Origin: Pseudomonadota bacterium | GTDB taxonomy: Bacteria; Pseudomonadota; Alphaproteobacteria; Caulobacterales; Caulobacteraceae | Assembly (NCBI GenBank): GCA_963205005.1 | Contig: CAUJHW010000181.1 | Location: forward strand, 1 to 35,504 | Direction: 5' to 3' | DNA: 35,504 nucleotides | Part shown: positions 18,545 to 27,051 of the stretch, in pieces | Position numbering within the stretch: position 1 is the first letter of the stretch | Layout: every line of letters starts with the position of its first letter | Made by a program: the position numbers and the translations under genes | The notes under the pieces: model-generated | What the model was told of the DNA's origin: nothing | The model's database searches: none | Seen by the model: the letters and a program-made list of their open reading frames with translations, nothing else

Positions 18545-19717
18545 CTAGAGCAGCGCCTCGATCTCGTCGTCGGTCAGTCCGGCGGCCTCCAGGACCTCGC
18601 GGGTGTGCTGGCCCAGCTTCGGCGCGGCGCGGCCCACCGGCGGCGCGCCTTCCGGGAAGCGCGCGGGCGCGGCCGGCGCGCGGAACGTCCCGCCCCAGCC
18701 GTCCTCGACGGTGATGAAGCAGCCCGCCGCCTCGGCCATCTCCGATTCGGCCAGCTCGGCCAGCGTCGCCATCGGCGCCCAGGCCAGGTCCTGCTCGTCC
18801 AGCCGCGCGCCCGCCTCGGCCAGGGTCATCCTCGCGAACCCCTCGTCGCACATGGCGCGCACCTCGCGGGTGATCTCCATGTCGACGATCGGCGGCTCGA
18901 AGCGCGGCTCGGCCAGCACCTCGGGCCGGTCGATGGCGATCATCATCTTGGTGAAGCAGTCCAGGGTGCGCGGCACGATGCACAGCCAGCGGTCGTCGGC
19001 GGTGCGGAAGAAGCCGGAGATGCCGCTTGGCCGGTCGTCCCGGCGCTGGGTGGTCACCACCTCGCCGTAGCGGAGCTGCTGCGCCAGGTCCCAGCTGACC
19101 GTGTAGGCGCCGGCGCGGATCAGGCTGGTCTCCACCAGCCGCCCGCGTCCGGTCGACGTCCTCTCGTGCAGGGCCGCCAGCACCGCCGACACCGTGGCCA
19201 GCGCCGTCACATGGTCCCCGAAACCCGGGCGGGAAGGGAAGGGCTCCTGGTCCGGCGGGATCATGGCCCGCGCCAGGCCGCTGCGGGTCCAGAAGGCGGT
19301 GATGTCGAAGGCCGCGACATCGGCCTCGGGTCCGGTCAGGCCATAGCCGGTCACCGCGGCATAGATCAGCCGCGGCATCTCGGCCTTCAGGCTGTCGTAG
19401 TCCAGGCCCAGCCGCTTCAGCGAACCCGGGCGGGTGTTGGTCACGAATATGTCGGCCTGGCTCAGCAGGGTCTTCAGCGCCTTGCGGCCCTCGGGCCGGG
19501 AGATATCGAGCACCACGCCCTTCTTGCCGCGGTTCTCGTTGGTGAAGATCGGATTGCCCGGGCTCTCGGCGGTGTCGGGCTGGAAGGCGCGGGTCGCATC
19601 GCCGATCGGGCTCTCGACCTTGATCACATCAGCGCCCCAGTCGGCCAGGACCGCGGCGGCGCTCGGCCCCGCGACCCAGGTCGCCATCTCCACCACCTTC
19701 AGTCCCTGCAGCAGCAT
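18545..19717 (-). CDS. CaiB/BaiF-family (class III) CoA transferase
   Basis: This 390-residue protein, from ATG 19717 with GGGAGG just upstream, belongs to the class III CoA-transferase/acyl-CoA racemase family. It begins LLQGLKVVEMATWVAGPSAA and has LADWGADVIKVESPIGD, NENRGKKGVVLDI, and the region AAFDITAFWTRSG, whose aspartate corresponds to the catalytic Asp that forms the acyl anhydride. GRLVETSLIRAGAY and GFGDHVTALATVSAVLAAL follow. The acyl substrate cannot be read from sequence. It converges on the URC operon; a link to activation of 3-hydroxypropionate is possible but unsupported beyond proximity. Confidence 0.9.
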   Translation of the reverse strand: MLLQGLKVVEMATWVAGPSAAAVLADWGADVIKVESPIGDATRAFQPDTAESPGNPIFTNENRGKKGVVLDISRPEGRKALKTLLSQADIFVTNTRPGSLKRLGLDYDSLKAEMPRLIYAAVTGYGLTGPEADVAAFDITAFWTRSGLARAMIPPDQEPFPSRPGFGDHVTALATVSAVLAALHERTSTGRGRLVETSLIRAGAYTVSWDLAQQLRYGEVVTTQRRDDRPSGISGFFRTADDRWLCIVPRTLDCFTKMMIAIDRPEVLAEPRFEPPIVDMEITREVRAMCDEGFARMTLAEAGARLDEQDLAWAPMATLAELAESEMAEAAGCFITVEDGWGGTFRAPAAPARFPEGAPPVGRAAPKLGQHTREVLEAAGLTDDEIEALL

Positions 19718-19820
19718 CTCGGCCTCCCGGAGTCTTCTTTCCGGGAGATATGCCACAGCCATCCGGCAAACGCGCCATCGCGCGACGCGGGCCTCTCGCG
19801 CGCCTCCGCCTTCGCCTGGG

Positions 19821-20486
19821 TTACTTGCGGGTGAATTCGCTCTCGATGCTCACCTCGACCTCGTCGCCGACGCCCATCGTCGTGCCGGGGGCGGGCAGGC
19901 CGTAGGCAATGCCGAAGTCCGAGCGCCGGAACACGCCGCGCGCCGAGAAGCCGACACGGGCCCCCGAAGGGTCCATCTTCCCGGCCTTGTAGCCGCCGTT
20001 GAAGGTGGTCTCGAGCACCACCGGGCGGGTCACGCCATGCAGGGTGAGATCGCCGGTGACCCTGGCCGTGCGCGGACCCGTCGGCTCCACCTTCGTCGAG
20101 ACAAAGGTGATCTTCGGATAGGTCGCGGCGTCCAGGAACTCCTTCTCGATCAGGGCGTCGAAGTCGAGTTCCGGGGTGGGGTAGTTGGTCTGCAGGGAGC
20201 CCGCATCGAGGGTCGCGGTGACGCTCTGGGCCGCGGGGTTGGCCGGATCGAAGGCCAGCCTGCCGTCAGCCCGGGTGAAGCGCGCCGTGTAGCGCGACAG
20301 GCCCAGGTGCGAGATGCGGAATGTCACGCTCGTGTGCGACAGGTCCATCGCATAGGCGCCGGCCGGGGCGTCCATGGGCGGGAGCGGCGCCGCGGCGGGG
20401 GCGACCCGGGCTACCGGCTCGGTCTTCGGCGCGCAGGCTGTCAGGGCGGTGACCGCCACAGCGATCGTGATCATCAAGCGTCTCAT
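19821..20486 (-). CDS. YceI-family lipoprotein
   Basis: This 221-residue protein has an N-terminal signal peptide with a lipobox-like TALTAC, then a proline/alanine-rich linker and a YceI lipocalin-like domain of about 170 residues. That domain has AYAMDLSHTSVTFRISHLGLS, DARLAFDP-like strands, EFLDAATYPKITFVST and GDLTLHGVTRPVVLE. YceI proteins are periplasmic and bind isoprenoid-like lipids, though their physiological role is usually unknown. The lipobox suggests an outer- or inner-membrane-anchored form. It stands alone, with the CoA transferase downstream. Confidence 0.9.
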   Translation of the reverse strand: MRRLMITIAVAVTALTACAPKTEPVARVAPAAAPLPPMDAPAGAYAMDLSHTSVTFRISHLGLSRYTARFTRADGRLAFDPANPAAQSVTATLDAGSLQTNYPTPELDFDALIEKEFLDAATYPKITFVSTKVEPTGPRTARVTGDLTLHGVTRPVVLETTFNGGYKAGKMDPSGARVGFSARGVFRRSDFGIAYGLPAPGTTMGVGDEVEVSIESEFTRK

Positions 20487-20568
20487 GGCGTCTCCGGCGA
20501 CAGGCGTATGTCTGGAAGACGCAGAGGGTACGCAGGTTCCGACAGGCGGCGGTCCGGAAAAGCCCGAC

Positions 20569-21012
20569 TCAGACCTCGTCGGCGACGACGCGGACCAGTT
20601 CGACGATCTTGCGGCGGATGGAGGGCTCGGCGATGCGCGGGAAGCAGGCCATCAGCTCGATGCCGTCCGTGGAGAGCATGAATTCCTGCGCGGCGTCGCC
20701 GTGGGAGGCCGTCGAGTCCCGGTCATTGAGGCCGTCGTAGAAGTAGGCCACCGGCGTCTTCAGAGCCATGGCGATCTCCCAGAGCTTCGAGGCGCTGACC
20801 CGGTTGGCGCCGCGCTCGTACTTCTGGACCTGCTGGAAGGTGATCCCGAGAGCCTCGGCGAGGCGCTCCTGACTCACGCTCATCTCCTTGCGACGCATCC
20901 GGATGCGCAGTCCCACATGCCGGTCGACAGGGTGGGGCCCGTCACCCCGGCCGGAGACCCCCGAGCCGGAAATCAGTGCGCCTTCGATGTCTCGTTCCAG
21001 TGGAATCGTCAT
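20569..21012 (-). CDS. XRE-family transcriptional regulator
   Basis: This 147-residue protein from ATG 21012 has a lambda-repressor-like helix-turn-helix at about residues 33-90: VGLRIRMRRKEMSVSQERLA, ALGITFQQVQKYERGANRVS, KLWEIAMALKTPVAYFYDGL. A C-terminal helix of about 55 residues ends in IRRKIVELVRVVADEV. This small single-domain type is common in Caulobacterales and Rhizobiales. A perfect 14-bp inverted repeat lies 19 bases upstream of the start and may be its own operator. No partner toxin gene is adjacent. Confidence 0.9.
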   Translation of the reverse strand: MTIPLERDIEGALISGSGVSGRGDGPHPVDRHVGLRIRMRRKEMSVSQERLAEALGITFQQVQKYERGANRVSASKLWEIAMALKTPVAYFYDGLNDRDSTASHGDAAQEFMLSTDGIELMACFPRIAEPSIRRKIVELVRVVADEV

Positions 21013-21030
21013 GTCCCCGACCTGATGAGG

Positions 21031-21066
21031 CGGAGACCGCGCCACCCCCCGATGGCGCGGTCTCCG
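21031..21066. promoter_or_regulatory. Perfect 14-bp inverted repeat upstream of the XRE gene
   Basis: CGGAGACCGCGCCA (21031-21044) and TGGCGCGGTCTCCG (21053-21066) are exact reverse complements separated by 8 bases (CCCCCCGA). It lies between the duplicated winged-helix gene and the XRE gene, both read leftward. No U-tract follows on either strand, so an operator or a leader hairpin is more likely than an intrinsic terminator. Confidence 0.6.
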
Positions 21067-21169
21067 CGTCTGCACCTCCCCCGAGGCACGTCCATAAGTT
21101 GAGGCAGCGTGACGTCCTTGGAAAACCCGCGCCTACCCATATTGGGGGGCGGGCTGCCGCCATGGCTGG

Positions 21170-22132
21170 TCAGGCGGCGCCCCGAAGGGCGGCGACGTCG
21201 CGTTCCCACTCGGCGACGACGCCGAATTCGGCGAGCGTTCCGAAGAGCCGCTGCAGGTGTGACCGATTGTCCTCCATGAACCGCACGAACCCGCGGTTCG
21301 CCAGGACCTCGGCCGGGACCAGATAGCCTTCGGGTGTCTTCGCGCACAGACCCCGGGCCACCAGCTGCACGAGGTGGCGACGGACGGTCTCCTGCGGAAT
21401 TCCCAGGCGGCTGGACAGCGCCGCGATGCGGACGGGGCGGCGATGTTCGTCGGGGACGAAGCTTTCGGGGCCCCAGTCATCCTGCGACTGTCCGCCCTCG
21501 GTGTCCTCGAGGTGTTCGGTATTGGCCTGGAACAGGTCCATGATGATCAGGGTCGTGACCACGTCGCCGATGAGCCGGTTGGTGTGCTCGGCAAGCCGGA
21601 GCAGGTAGCTGCTCGACATCCGGATCACCAGCCGGAGCGGCGGGTCGTCGGCCGCGAATATCGGGCCGTTCGGACGGGGCAGGTTCGTCAGCAGGCCGAT
21701 GCCGCGCAGTCGGAAATAGAGGGCGCGGACCAGCTCGTAGTTGGCCTGCGCGGCCATCCTGTAGAGCGGTGAATTGAGCGGCGCCTGCGGAAGGATGACT
21801 CCCTTGTCCACGGTCAGCAGCAGGCCCCGGTCGGTCAGGGCGAGGATCCGTCGGCGGGCGGTCTCGAACGGGATGTTCAGCGAGTTGGCCACGGCGCTGA
21901 TGCTGACCGGCCGGCGGAGCGCGTCCGGCGGCGGCTGGTCCAGGGTGGCGTAGGCGCGCTGCAGGCCCGGGTCGCGGGTGATCTGGGCGAGATTGGCCTG
22001 GCTTATGGCCGACAGCAGCAGGCCATCGACGGCGTCGCGTCCGAAACCTGCCAGTTTGACGAGATCCAGGACGAAGCCGTTGGCGAGGCGCGCCGCGACG
22101 CGGATCTTGTCATGGGGGGTCTCGCGCGGCAT
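21170..22132 (-). CDS. Protein with two duplicated winged-helix units, probable regulator
   Basis: This 320-residue protein contains an internal duplication. Unit 1 (about 38-148) has RRPVSISAVANSLNIPFETA and then RRRILALTDRGLL; unit 2 (about 191-306) has RRPVRIAALSSRLGIPQETV and then RRHLVQLVARGLC. Both are winged-helix sequences ending in a beta-hairpin (DKGVILP and PEGYLVP). Each is flanked by matching helices: SAISQANLAQ with LFQANTEHL before, and LYRMAAQANYELVRALYFRL with FVRFMEDNRSHLQRLFGTL after. I do not recognise a named family. The duplicated recognition helices suggest that one polypeptide supplies what a dimer normally does, or bridges two sites. Confidence 0.75.
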   Translation of the reverse strand: MPRETPHDKIRVAARLANGFVLDLVKLAGFGRDAVDGLLLSAISQANLAQITRDPGLQRAYATLDQPPPDALRRPVSISAVANSLNIPFETARRRILALTDRGLLLTVDKGVILPQAPLNSPLYRMAAQANYELVRALYFRLRGIGLLTNLPRPNGPIFAADDPPLRLVIRMSSSYLLRLAEHTNRLIGDVVTTLIIMDLFQANTEHLEDTEGGQSQDDWGPESFVPDEHRRPVRIAALSSRLGIPQETVRRHLVQLVARGLCAKTPEGYLVPAEVLANRGFVRFMEDNRSHLQRLFGTLAEFGVVAEWERDVAALRGAA

Positions 22133-22175
22133 CCGTGCCCTGGCCTCCTGAGTGCGCCCCCCGACACATCAGATA

Positions 22176-22218
22176 TACGGGCTTCGATTCCCCCTGTCAG
22201 TCATAGGGAAAACCCGTA
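22176..22218. repeat. Imperfect palindrome between the S9 peptidase and winged-helix genes
   Basis: TACGGG (22176-22181) faces CCCGTA (22213-22218), and TTCCC (22188-22192) faces GGGAA (22206-22210). It lies directly after the peptidase stop and 44 bases upstream of the next leftward gene. It could be a weak terminator for the peptidase or an operator for the winged-helix gene; the sequence does not decide. Confidence 0.4.
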
Positions 22219-22220
22219 GG

Positions 22221-24263
22221 TCAGCGGTGCCGGTCGAACCAGGCCAGGATCGCCTGGGCCTTGCCGGCGGACTGCGATGGACGCGCGGCGATTCCGCCGT
22301 GGCTGGCGCCCGGCACGCGGACCAGCGCGGTCGGCACGCCGCGCAGCTGCAGCGCCGCGTAATACTGATCGGCTTCCGACGGCGGCGTGCGGTCGTCGCG
22401 GTCGCCCACCACCACCAGGGTCGGGGTCTTGACGTTGCCGACCAGCGACAGCGGCGAGCGGGCCCAGTAGCCCTGCGGATCCTCCCACGGCATCTTGCCG
22501 AACCAGTAGGCGGCCATGAAGGCGTAGCCATCGGTGGTCAGCACCTGGCTCGTCCAGTTGATCACCGGCTTCTGGGTGGCCGCCGCGCGGAAGCGGTCGG
22601 TCTTGCCCACGATCCAGGCGGTCAGCGCGCCGCCCCCGGAGCCGCCGGTTACATACAGTCGCCGGTCATCCACGAAGCCCCTGGCGACCGCGGCGTCCAC
22701 CACGCTCATCAGGTCGTCGTAGTCGTGACTGGGATAGTTGCGGTCGATCTCGTTGGCGAAGCCCTCGCCGTAGGACGTGGAGCCCCGCGGATTGGCGTAG
22801 ACCACCACATAGCCGGCCGCCGCATAGAGCTGGATGTCGGTGGCGAAGCTGGGTCCGTAGGCCGCGAACGGGCCGCCATGGATCTCCAGGATCAGGGGGT
22901 ACTTCCGGGTCGGGTCGAAATCGGGCGGGGTGGCGATCCAGGCGCCGATCGCTTTTCCGTCATGGCTGGAGGTCACCGGCAGCGCCTCGACCCTGGCCAG
23001 GGTCCTTCCGGCCATCAGGTCGGCATTCAGGGCGGTCAGCGGCTGGGTCCTGCCGCCGCGCCACACAGCGAGGTCCGCGGGGCGCCCGGTCGAGGCGTCG
23101 GTGAAGGCGATCAGCCCGTTGCCGCCCACCGAGAACTCGCCGCCCGTGTACGGCCGGTCGAAGCCGCCGCCGCCCAGGCCGGAGAACAGCACCTCGATCT
23201 TCCCGTCCAGGCTGACCCGGGCCACCTTCGTCGACCCCTGGTCGTCGAAGGCGACGTAGAGGCTGCGGCCGTCCGCCGACCACTGCGGGGCGCTCACGCT
23301 ACGGTCGAGTCCTCCGGTCAGGACGCGGGAATTGCGGCCGAGAGCGTCCATTACATAGAGACGCTGGTTCTCGTAGCCGCGCCTGCGGGCGTCGTCGTAG
23401 CCGACGTAAGCGATCTTCGATCCGTCGGGCGATGGCGTGGGGGCCACATCGGGGCCCACCCGGCTGGTCAGCTGGACCACCGCCGGGCTGCCGGCGAGCG
23501 ACGCCTGGAAGATCTCCGCCTCCTGCGGATCGCGCTCCCAGTTCGCGGCGCGGTTAGACGAGAAAAGCACCGCGTCGCCGGCCCGGTTGAAGTGGATCGG
23601 TCCGGACACGTCGAAGGGTCCGAAGGTGAGCTGGCGCGGCTGGCCCCCCTCCGCCGACACGGCGAACACCTGCCGGTAGCCGGGTTTGAGGAACCCCTCG
23701 CCGTCGGCGCGGAAAGTGACGCGGTCGATCACCTTCAGCGGCTCGGCCCACTTGGCGCCCTCCGGCCGGGGCAGGCCGGGAACCAGCGTCCGGCCCTCGT
23801 CCGGGACCAGCATGGTGAAGGCCAGCGTCTTTCCGTCCGGCGACCAGGCGATGTCGTTGGGCGCCTGCTCCAGGTTGGCCACCCGCGCCGAGCGACCGGT
23901 GGCCATCCACCGCACATAGATCTGCGCGCCCGTCGGACTGGACGAGACATAGGCCAGCCGCGATCCGTCCGGCGACCAGCGCGGCGCCATGAACGGCATG
24001 TCGCCGGTCTCCAGCGGCGACTGCGCGCCGGTGGCGGAATCCACGACCCAGATCGAGCGCCGGGCGCTGTCGGTCATGATGTCATTGCTGATCCGGACGT
24101 AGGCGATGGCCCCGCCGTCCGGCCGGACCTGCGGGTCGCTGGCCATCTGCAGGCCGAACAGGTCCCTGGGGCCGAAGGTCCGGGTCGAGCCCTGCGTCGG
24201 CTGGGCCGACGCCGCGCCAGAGGCCAGAAGGGCGGCGACCGCCACCAGAGACGCCAGACGCAT
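22221..24263 (-). CDS. S9-family serine peptidase (prolyl oligopeptidase / dipeptidyl-peptidase type), exported
   Basis: From ATG 24263 this is a 680-residue protein with a signal peptide (MRLASLVAVAALLASGAASA). An N-terminal beta-propeller of WD40/PD40-like repeats (WSPDGSRLAYV, WSPDGKTLAFT, PSPDGSKIAYV, WSADGRSLYVA) is followed by a C-terminal alpha/beta-hydrolase domain. The catalytic triad is visible: serine in GGSGGG (about S542), aspartate in GDRDDRTPP (about D623) and histidine in GASHGGI (about H655). LEIHGGPFAAYGPSF is the conserved oxyanion region. It is probably periplasmic, cleaving short peptides. The open frame extends to 24353 but only through repeat sequence. Confidence 0.92.
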   Translation of the reverse strand: MRLASLVAVAALLASGAASAQPTQGSTRTFGPRDLFGLQMASDPQVRPDGGAIAYVRISNDIMTDSARRSIWVVDSATGAQSPLETGDMPFMAPRWSPDGSRLAYVSSSPTGAQIYVRWMATGRSARVANLEQAPNDIAWSPDGKTLAFTMLVPDEGRTLVPGLPRPEGAKWAEPLKVIDRVTFRADGEGFLKPGYRQVFAVSAEGGQPRQLTFGPFDVSGPIHFNRAGDAVLFSSNRAANWERDPQEAEIFQASLAGSPAVVQLTSRVGPDVAPTPSPDGSKIAYVGYDDARRRGYENQRLYVMDALGRNSRVLTGGLDRSVSAPQWSADGRSLYVAFDDQGSTKVARVSLDGKIEVLFSGLGGGGFDRPYTGGEFSVGGNGLIAFTDASTGRPADLAVWRGGRTQPLTALNADLMAGRTLARVEALPVTSSHDGKAIGAWIATPPDFDPTRKYPLILEIHGGPFAAYGPSFATDIQLYAAAGYVVVYANPRGSTSYGEGFANEIDRNYPSHDYDDLMSVVDAAVARGFVDDRRLYVTGGSGGGALTAWIVGKTDRFRAAATQKPVINWTSQVLTTDGYAFMAAYWFGKMPWEDPQGYWARSPLSLVGNVKTPTLVVVGDRDDRTPPSEADQYYAALQLRGVPTALVRVPGASHGGIAARPSQSAGKAQAILAWFDRHR

Positions 24264-24347
24264 ACCGATCTCCCCAACCCGAACAGCCGGTGCAACAGAA
24301 GCGCCGCTGCCGTCTTTGTCCAGCCGCCGCGTCGCGCTACGATCCCC

Positions 24348-24484
24348 GCTCATCCCGGCGCATGCCGGGATCTAGATGGAATGGCTTCCGGGTAGGCTCT
24401 AGGGCTGTGGGGGTGTCCCATCCCCTTCCCAGCCTTGGGGTATGGGTCCCGGCATTCGCCGGGATGAGCGGAAGTTGTTGAAAT
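24348..24484. repeat. REPIN-like inverted pair, family B, copy 2
   Basis: The left arm (24348-24377) begins GCTCATCCCGGCGCATGC. The right arm (24442-24469) is its reverse complement with small differences and is followed by the same GGAAGTTGTTGAAAT-type tail as copy 1 at 9394-9532. The 64-base centre is not the same as in copy 1. It lies between the divergent S9 peptidase and methionine-sulfoxide reductase genes. Confidence 0.85.
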
Positions 24485-24523
24485 TCCTGACCGTAAATTG
24501 TGTCTGGACCCTGGTGCTGAGAG

Positions 24524-25027
24524 ATGGCTGAAGCCTTCAACGAGATCGTCCTGCCCGCCGAAAAGGCCCGCCGCTACGCCGCCGTGGCCGAGGAGATCGC
24601 CGCCGTGCTGGAGGGCGAGCCCAATCTCGTGGCGCGTATGGCGACGGTCTCGTCGATGCTGGCCAGCAGCTTCGACCACTACTTCTGGACCGGCTTCTAC
24701 ATTGTGGACCCGGCCAAGGGCGACGAACTGGTGGTCGGACCCTACCAGGGTACGCTCGGCTGCATGCGCATCGCGTTCGGCCGCGGCGTCTGCGGGACCG
24801 CGGCGGCGACGCGCCAGACCCAGCTGGTCGAGGACGTCCATGCGTTTCCGGGTCACATCGCCTGCGACGGCCGCTCGGCCAGCGAGATCGTCGTGCCGGT
24901 CTTCGACCCGGAGGGCGGCCTGCTCGCGGTGTTCGACGTGGACTCCGACCGCCCGGCGGCCTTCGACGTCACCGACCAGCAGGGCCTGGAACGGATTCTG
25001 GCCCAGACGTTCGGCCGCCGCGCCTGA
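24524..25027 (+). CDS. Free methionine-(R)-sulfoxide reductase (GAF domain)
   Basis: This 167-residue single GAF-domain protein matches the fRMsr family (E. coli MsrC), which reduces free methionine-R-sulfoxide in the cytoplasm. The three functional cysteines are present: LGCMRIAFGRGVCG (C80, C90) and HIACDGRSASEIVVPV (C114, the catalytic one). Also typical are FDHYFWTGFYIVD and the C-terminal LLAVFDVDSDRPAAFD. The start is ATG 24524. It stands alone, between a repeat element and the thiolase gene. Confidence 0.92.
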   Translation: MAEAFNEIVLPAEKARRYAAVAEEIAAVLEGEPNLVARMATVSSMLASSFDHYFWTGFYIVDPAKGDELVVGPYQGTLGCMRIAFGRGVCGTAAATRQTQLVEDVHAFPGHIACDGRSASEIVVPVFDPEGGLLAVFDVDSDRPAAFDVTDQQGLERILAQTFGRRA

Positions 25028-25124
25028 CGTGAACGTCAACGTGCGTTGTCTTACGCTGCGGCGCCCTCGGTAGAGCGTTCCCCGACGCGCCTGTGGGCGC
25101 ACGCACAGCCAACGGAGCAGTGAA

Positions 25125-26297
25125 ATGGCCGAAGCTTATATCGTCGCCGCGACCCGGACCGCCGGTGGCCGCAAGGGTGGTCGCGTTCGCGGCTGGCACC
25201 CGTCTGACCTGGCCGGCCAGGTCCTCAATGAACTCGTGGACCGCACCGGGATCGACCCGGCGACCATCGAGGACGTGATCATGGGCTGCGTGACCCAGGC
25301 GGGCGAGCAGTCGACCAACATCGGCCGCAACGCCGTCCTGTCGTCCAAGCTGCCGGAAAGCGTGCCGGCCACCTCGGTCGACCGCCAGTGCGGCTCCTCC
25401 CAGCAGGCCCTGCAGTTCGCGGCCCAGGCCGTGATGAGCGGCACCATGGACATCGTGATCGCCGCCGGCGTCGAGAGCATGACCCGTGCGCCGATGGGCA
25501 TGTCGGTGATGCTGCCCGCCAAGGCCGGCATGGGCGTGCCGAAGAGCCCCCGCCAGGAAGAGCGCTATCCCAACATCCAGTTCAGCCAGTTCATGGGCGC
25601 CGAGATGGTCGCCTCGAAGTACGGCCTGACCAAGGACCAGCTCGACGAGTACGGCTACCTCTCGCACCAGCGCGCCATCGCCGCCACTCAGGGCGGGGCG
25701 TTCAAGGACGAGATCCTGGCCATCGACGGCCTCGACAAGGACGGCAATGTCGTCCGTCACGACGTGGATGAGGGCATCCGCTTCGACGTGAGCCTGGAGG
25801 GCATGCGCGGCGTGAAGATCCTGCAGGAAGGCGGCAGCCTGACGGCCGCCACCTCCAGCCAGATCTGCGACGGCGCCTCGGGCGTCATGGTGGTGTCCGA
25901 GCGGGCGCTGAAGGAACACGGCCTGACCCCGCTGGCCCGCGTCCATCACCTGTCGGTGCTGGGCCACGACCCGGTGATCATGCTGGAAGCCCCGATCCCG
26001 GCGACGGCGCGCGCGCTGAAGCGGGCCGGCATGTCGATCGACGACATCGACCTGTTCGAAGTGAACGAGGCCTTCGCTTCGGTGCCGGTGGCCTTCCTCA
26101 AGGAACTGGGCGCCGATCCGGAGCGTCTCAACGTCAACGGCGGCGCGATCGCGCTCGGCCACCCGCTCGGCGCCTCCGGCACCAAGCTGATGACCACGCT
26201 GCTCTACGCGCTCAAGGCCCGCGGCAAGAAGTACGGCCTGCAGACCATGTGCGAAGGCGGCGGTCTGGCCAACGTGACCATCGTCGAGCGCCTCTAG
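25125..26297 (+). CDS. Acetyl-CoA acyltransferase / thiolase
   Basis: This 390-residue thiolase has the nucleophilic cysteine in DRQCGSSQQAL (C89), NEAFASVPVAF, GGAIALGHPLGASG with the active-site histidine, and the C-terminal acid/base cysteine in MCEGGGLAN. The RQCGSSQQA context is typical of acyltransferases acting in beta-oxidation or on larger acyl-CoAs rather than of PhaA, whose motif is usually NxxCGSGL, so degradation of 3-ketoacyl-CoA is the likelier role. ATG 25125 is preceded by CGGAG. A hairpin terminator follows. Confidence 0.93.
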   Translation: MAEAYIVAATRTAGGRKGGRVRGWHPSDLAGQVLNELVDRTGIDPATIEDVIMGCVTQAGEQSTNIGRNAVLSSKLPESVPATSVDRQCGSSQQALQFAAQAVMSGTMDIVIAAGVESMTRAPMGMSVMLPAKAGMGVPKSPRQEERYPNIQFSQFMGAEMVASKYGLTKDQLDEYGYLSHQRAIAATQGGAFKDEILAIDGLDKDGNVVRHDVDEGIRFDVSLEGMRGVKILQEGGSLTAATSSQICDGASGVMVVSERALKEHGLTPLARVHHLSVLGHDPVIMLEAPIPATARALKRAGMSIDDIDLFEVNEAFASVPVAFLKELGADPERLNVNGGAIALGHPLGASGTKLMTTLLYALKARGKKYGLQTMCEGGGLANVTIVERL

Positions 26298-26324
26298 TCT
26301 GTCGCTGCGATTTGCGGTTTGAGG

Positions 26325-26359
26325 AATGGCCGGGGGAAACCCCGGCCATTTCGCGTTTC
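26325..26359 (+). terminator. Hairpin after the thiolase gene
   Basis: AATGGCCGGGG (26325-26335) and CCCCGGCCATT (26340-26350) form a perfect 11-bp stem with a GAAA tetraloop, 27 bases after the thiolase stop. The following TCGCGTTTC has only a weak U-tract. It ends 21 bases before the SDR start, so it may also sit in the SDR leader. Confidence 0.7.
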
Positions 26360-26370
26360 AGGAGGTTTCC

Positions 26371-27051
26371 ATGGCGGGCAGGATCATCGTCGTCACAGGC
26401 GCGTTCGGCGTGCTGGGTTCGGCCGTCGCGGCCGCGGCCGCCCGCCAGGGCGCCACGCTCGCGCTCATCGACTACGCCGCCGATGGCCCCGCGCCGGACG
26501 GCGCGCTGAAGCTGGGCGGGGTCGATCTGGCCGATCCGATACAAACCGAACAGGCCATCGCCCGGGTCGTCGAGACCCATGGCGGGCTCGACGCCCTCCT
26601 GAACATCGCCGGCGGCTTCGTCTGGCAGACGCTGGAGGGTGGCCCCCTCGACGCCTGGCCGGGACTCTACCGCCTCAACACCGTGACCGCCGCCACCGCC
26701 TGCCGCGCCGCGATCCCGCACCTCAGGAACAGCGCCGCCGGCCGCATCGTCAACGTCGGCGCGAACGCCGCGCTCAAGGCCGGCATGGGCATGGGCGCCT
26801 ACGCCGCCTCCAAGGCCGGCGTCCACGCCCTGACCCAGTCGCTGGCCGAGGAACTGAAGGCGGACAACATCACCGTGAACGCGGTCCTCCCGTCGATCCT
26901 CGACACCCCCGCCAACCGGGCCGACATGCCCGACGCCGATCCGGCGGCCTGGGTCGCGCCCGCCGACCTTGCCGAGGTGATGCTGTTCCTGGCCGGCGAG
27001 GCGGCTGGGGCTGTCACCGGCGCGCTCGTCCCCGTCACCGGGCGCGTCTGA
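26371..27051 (+). CDS. Short-chain dehydrogenase/reductase (SDR)
   Basis: This 226-residue protein from ATG 26371 (AGGAGG 8-9 bases upstream) has the Rossmann motif IIVVTGAFGVLGSAVA, the aspartate of the adenine pocket in GVDLADP, NIAGGFVW in place of the usual NNAG, and the catalytic tyrosine and lysine in YAASKAG. The usual active-site serine strand reads NVGANAALKAG, so the serine position is alanine or asparagine, which is less typical. The C-terminus PADLAEVMLFLAGEAAGAVTGALVPVTG matches the classical SDR pattern. The substrate is unknown. Confidence 0.9.
   Translation: MAGRIIVVTGAFGVLGSAVAAAAARQGATLALIDYAADGPAPDGALKLGGVDLADPIQTEQAIARVVETHGGLDALLNIAGGFVWQTLEGGPLDAWPGLYRLNTVTAATACRAAIPHLRNSAAGRIVNVGANAALKAGMGMGAYAASKAGVHALTQSLAEELKADNITVNAVLPSILDTPANRADMPDADPAAWVAPADLAEVMLFLAGEAAGAVTGALVPVTGRV

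Noticed and set aside
22152..24395. 747-codon open frame antisense to the S9 peptidase
   Set aside because: Long antisense frames are common in DNA this GC-rich; the opposite strand encodes a complete catalytic triad and signal peptide, and this frame is low-complexity Arg/Gly/Val.
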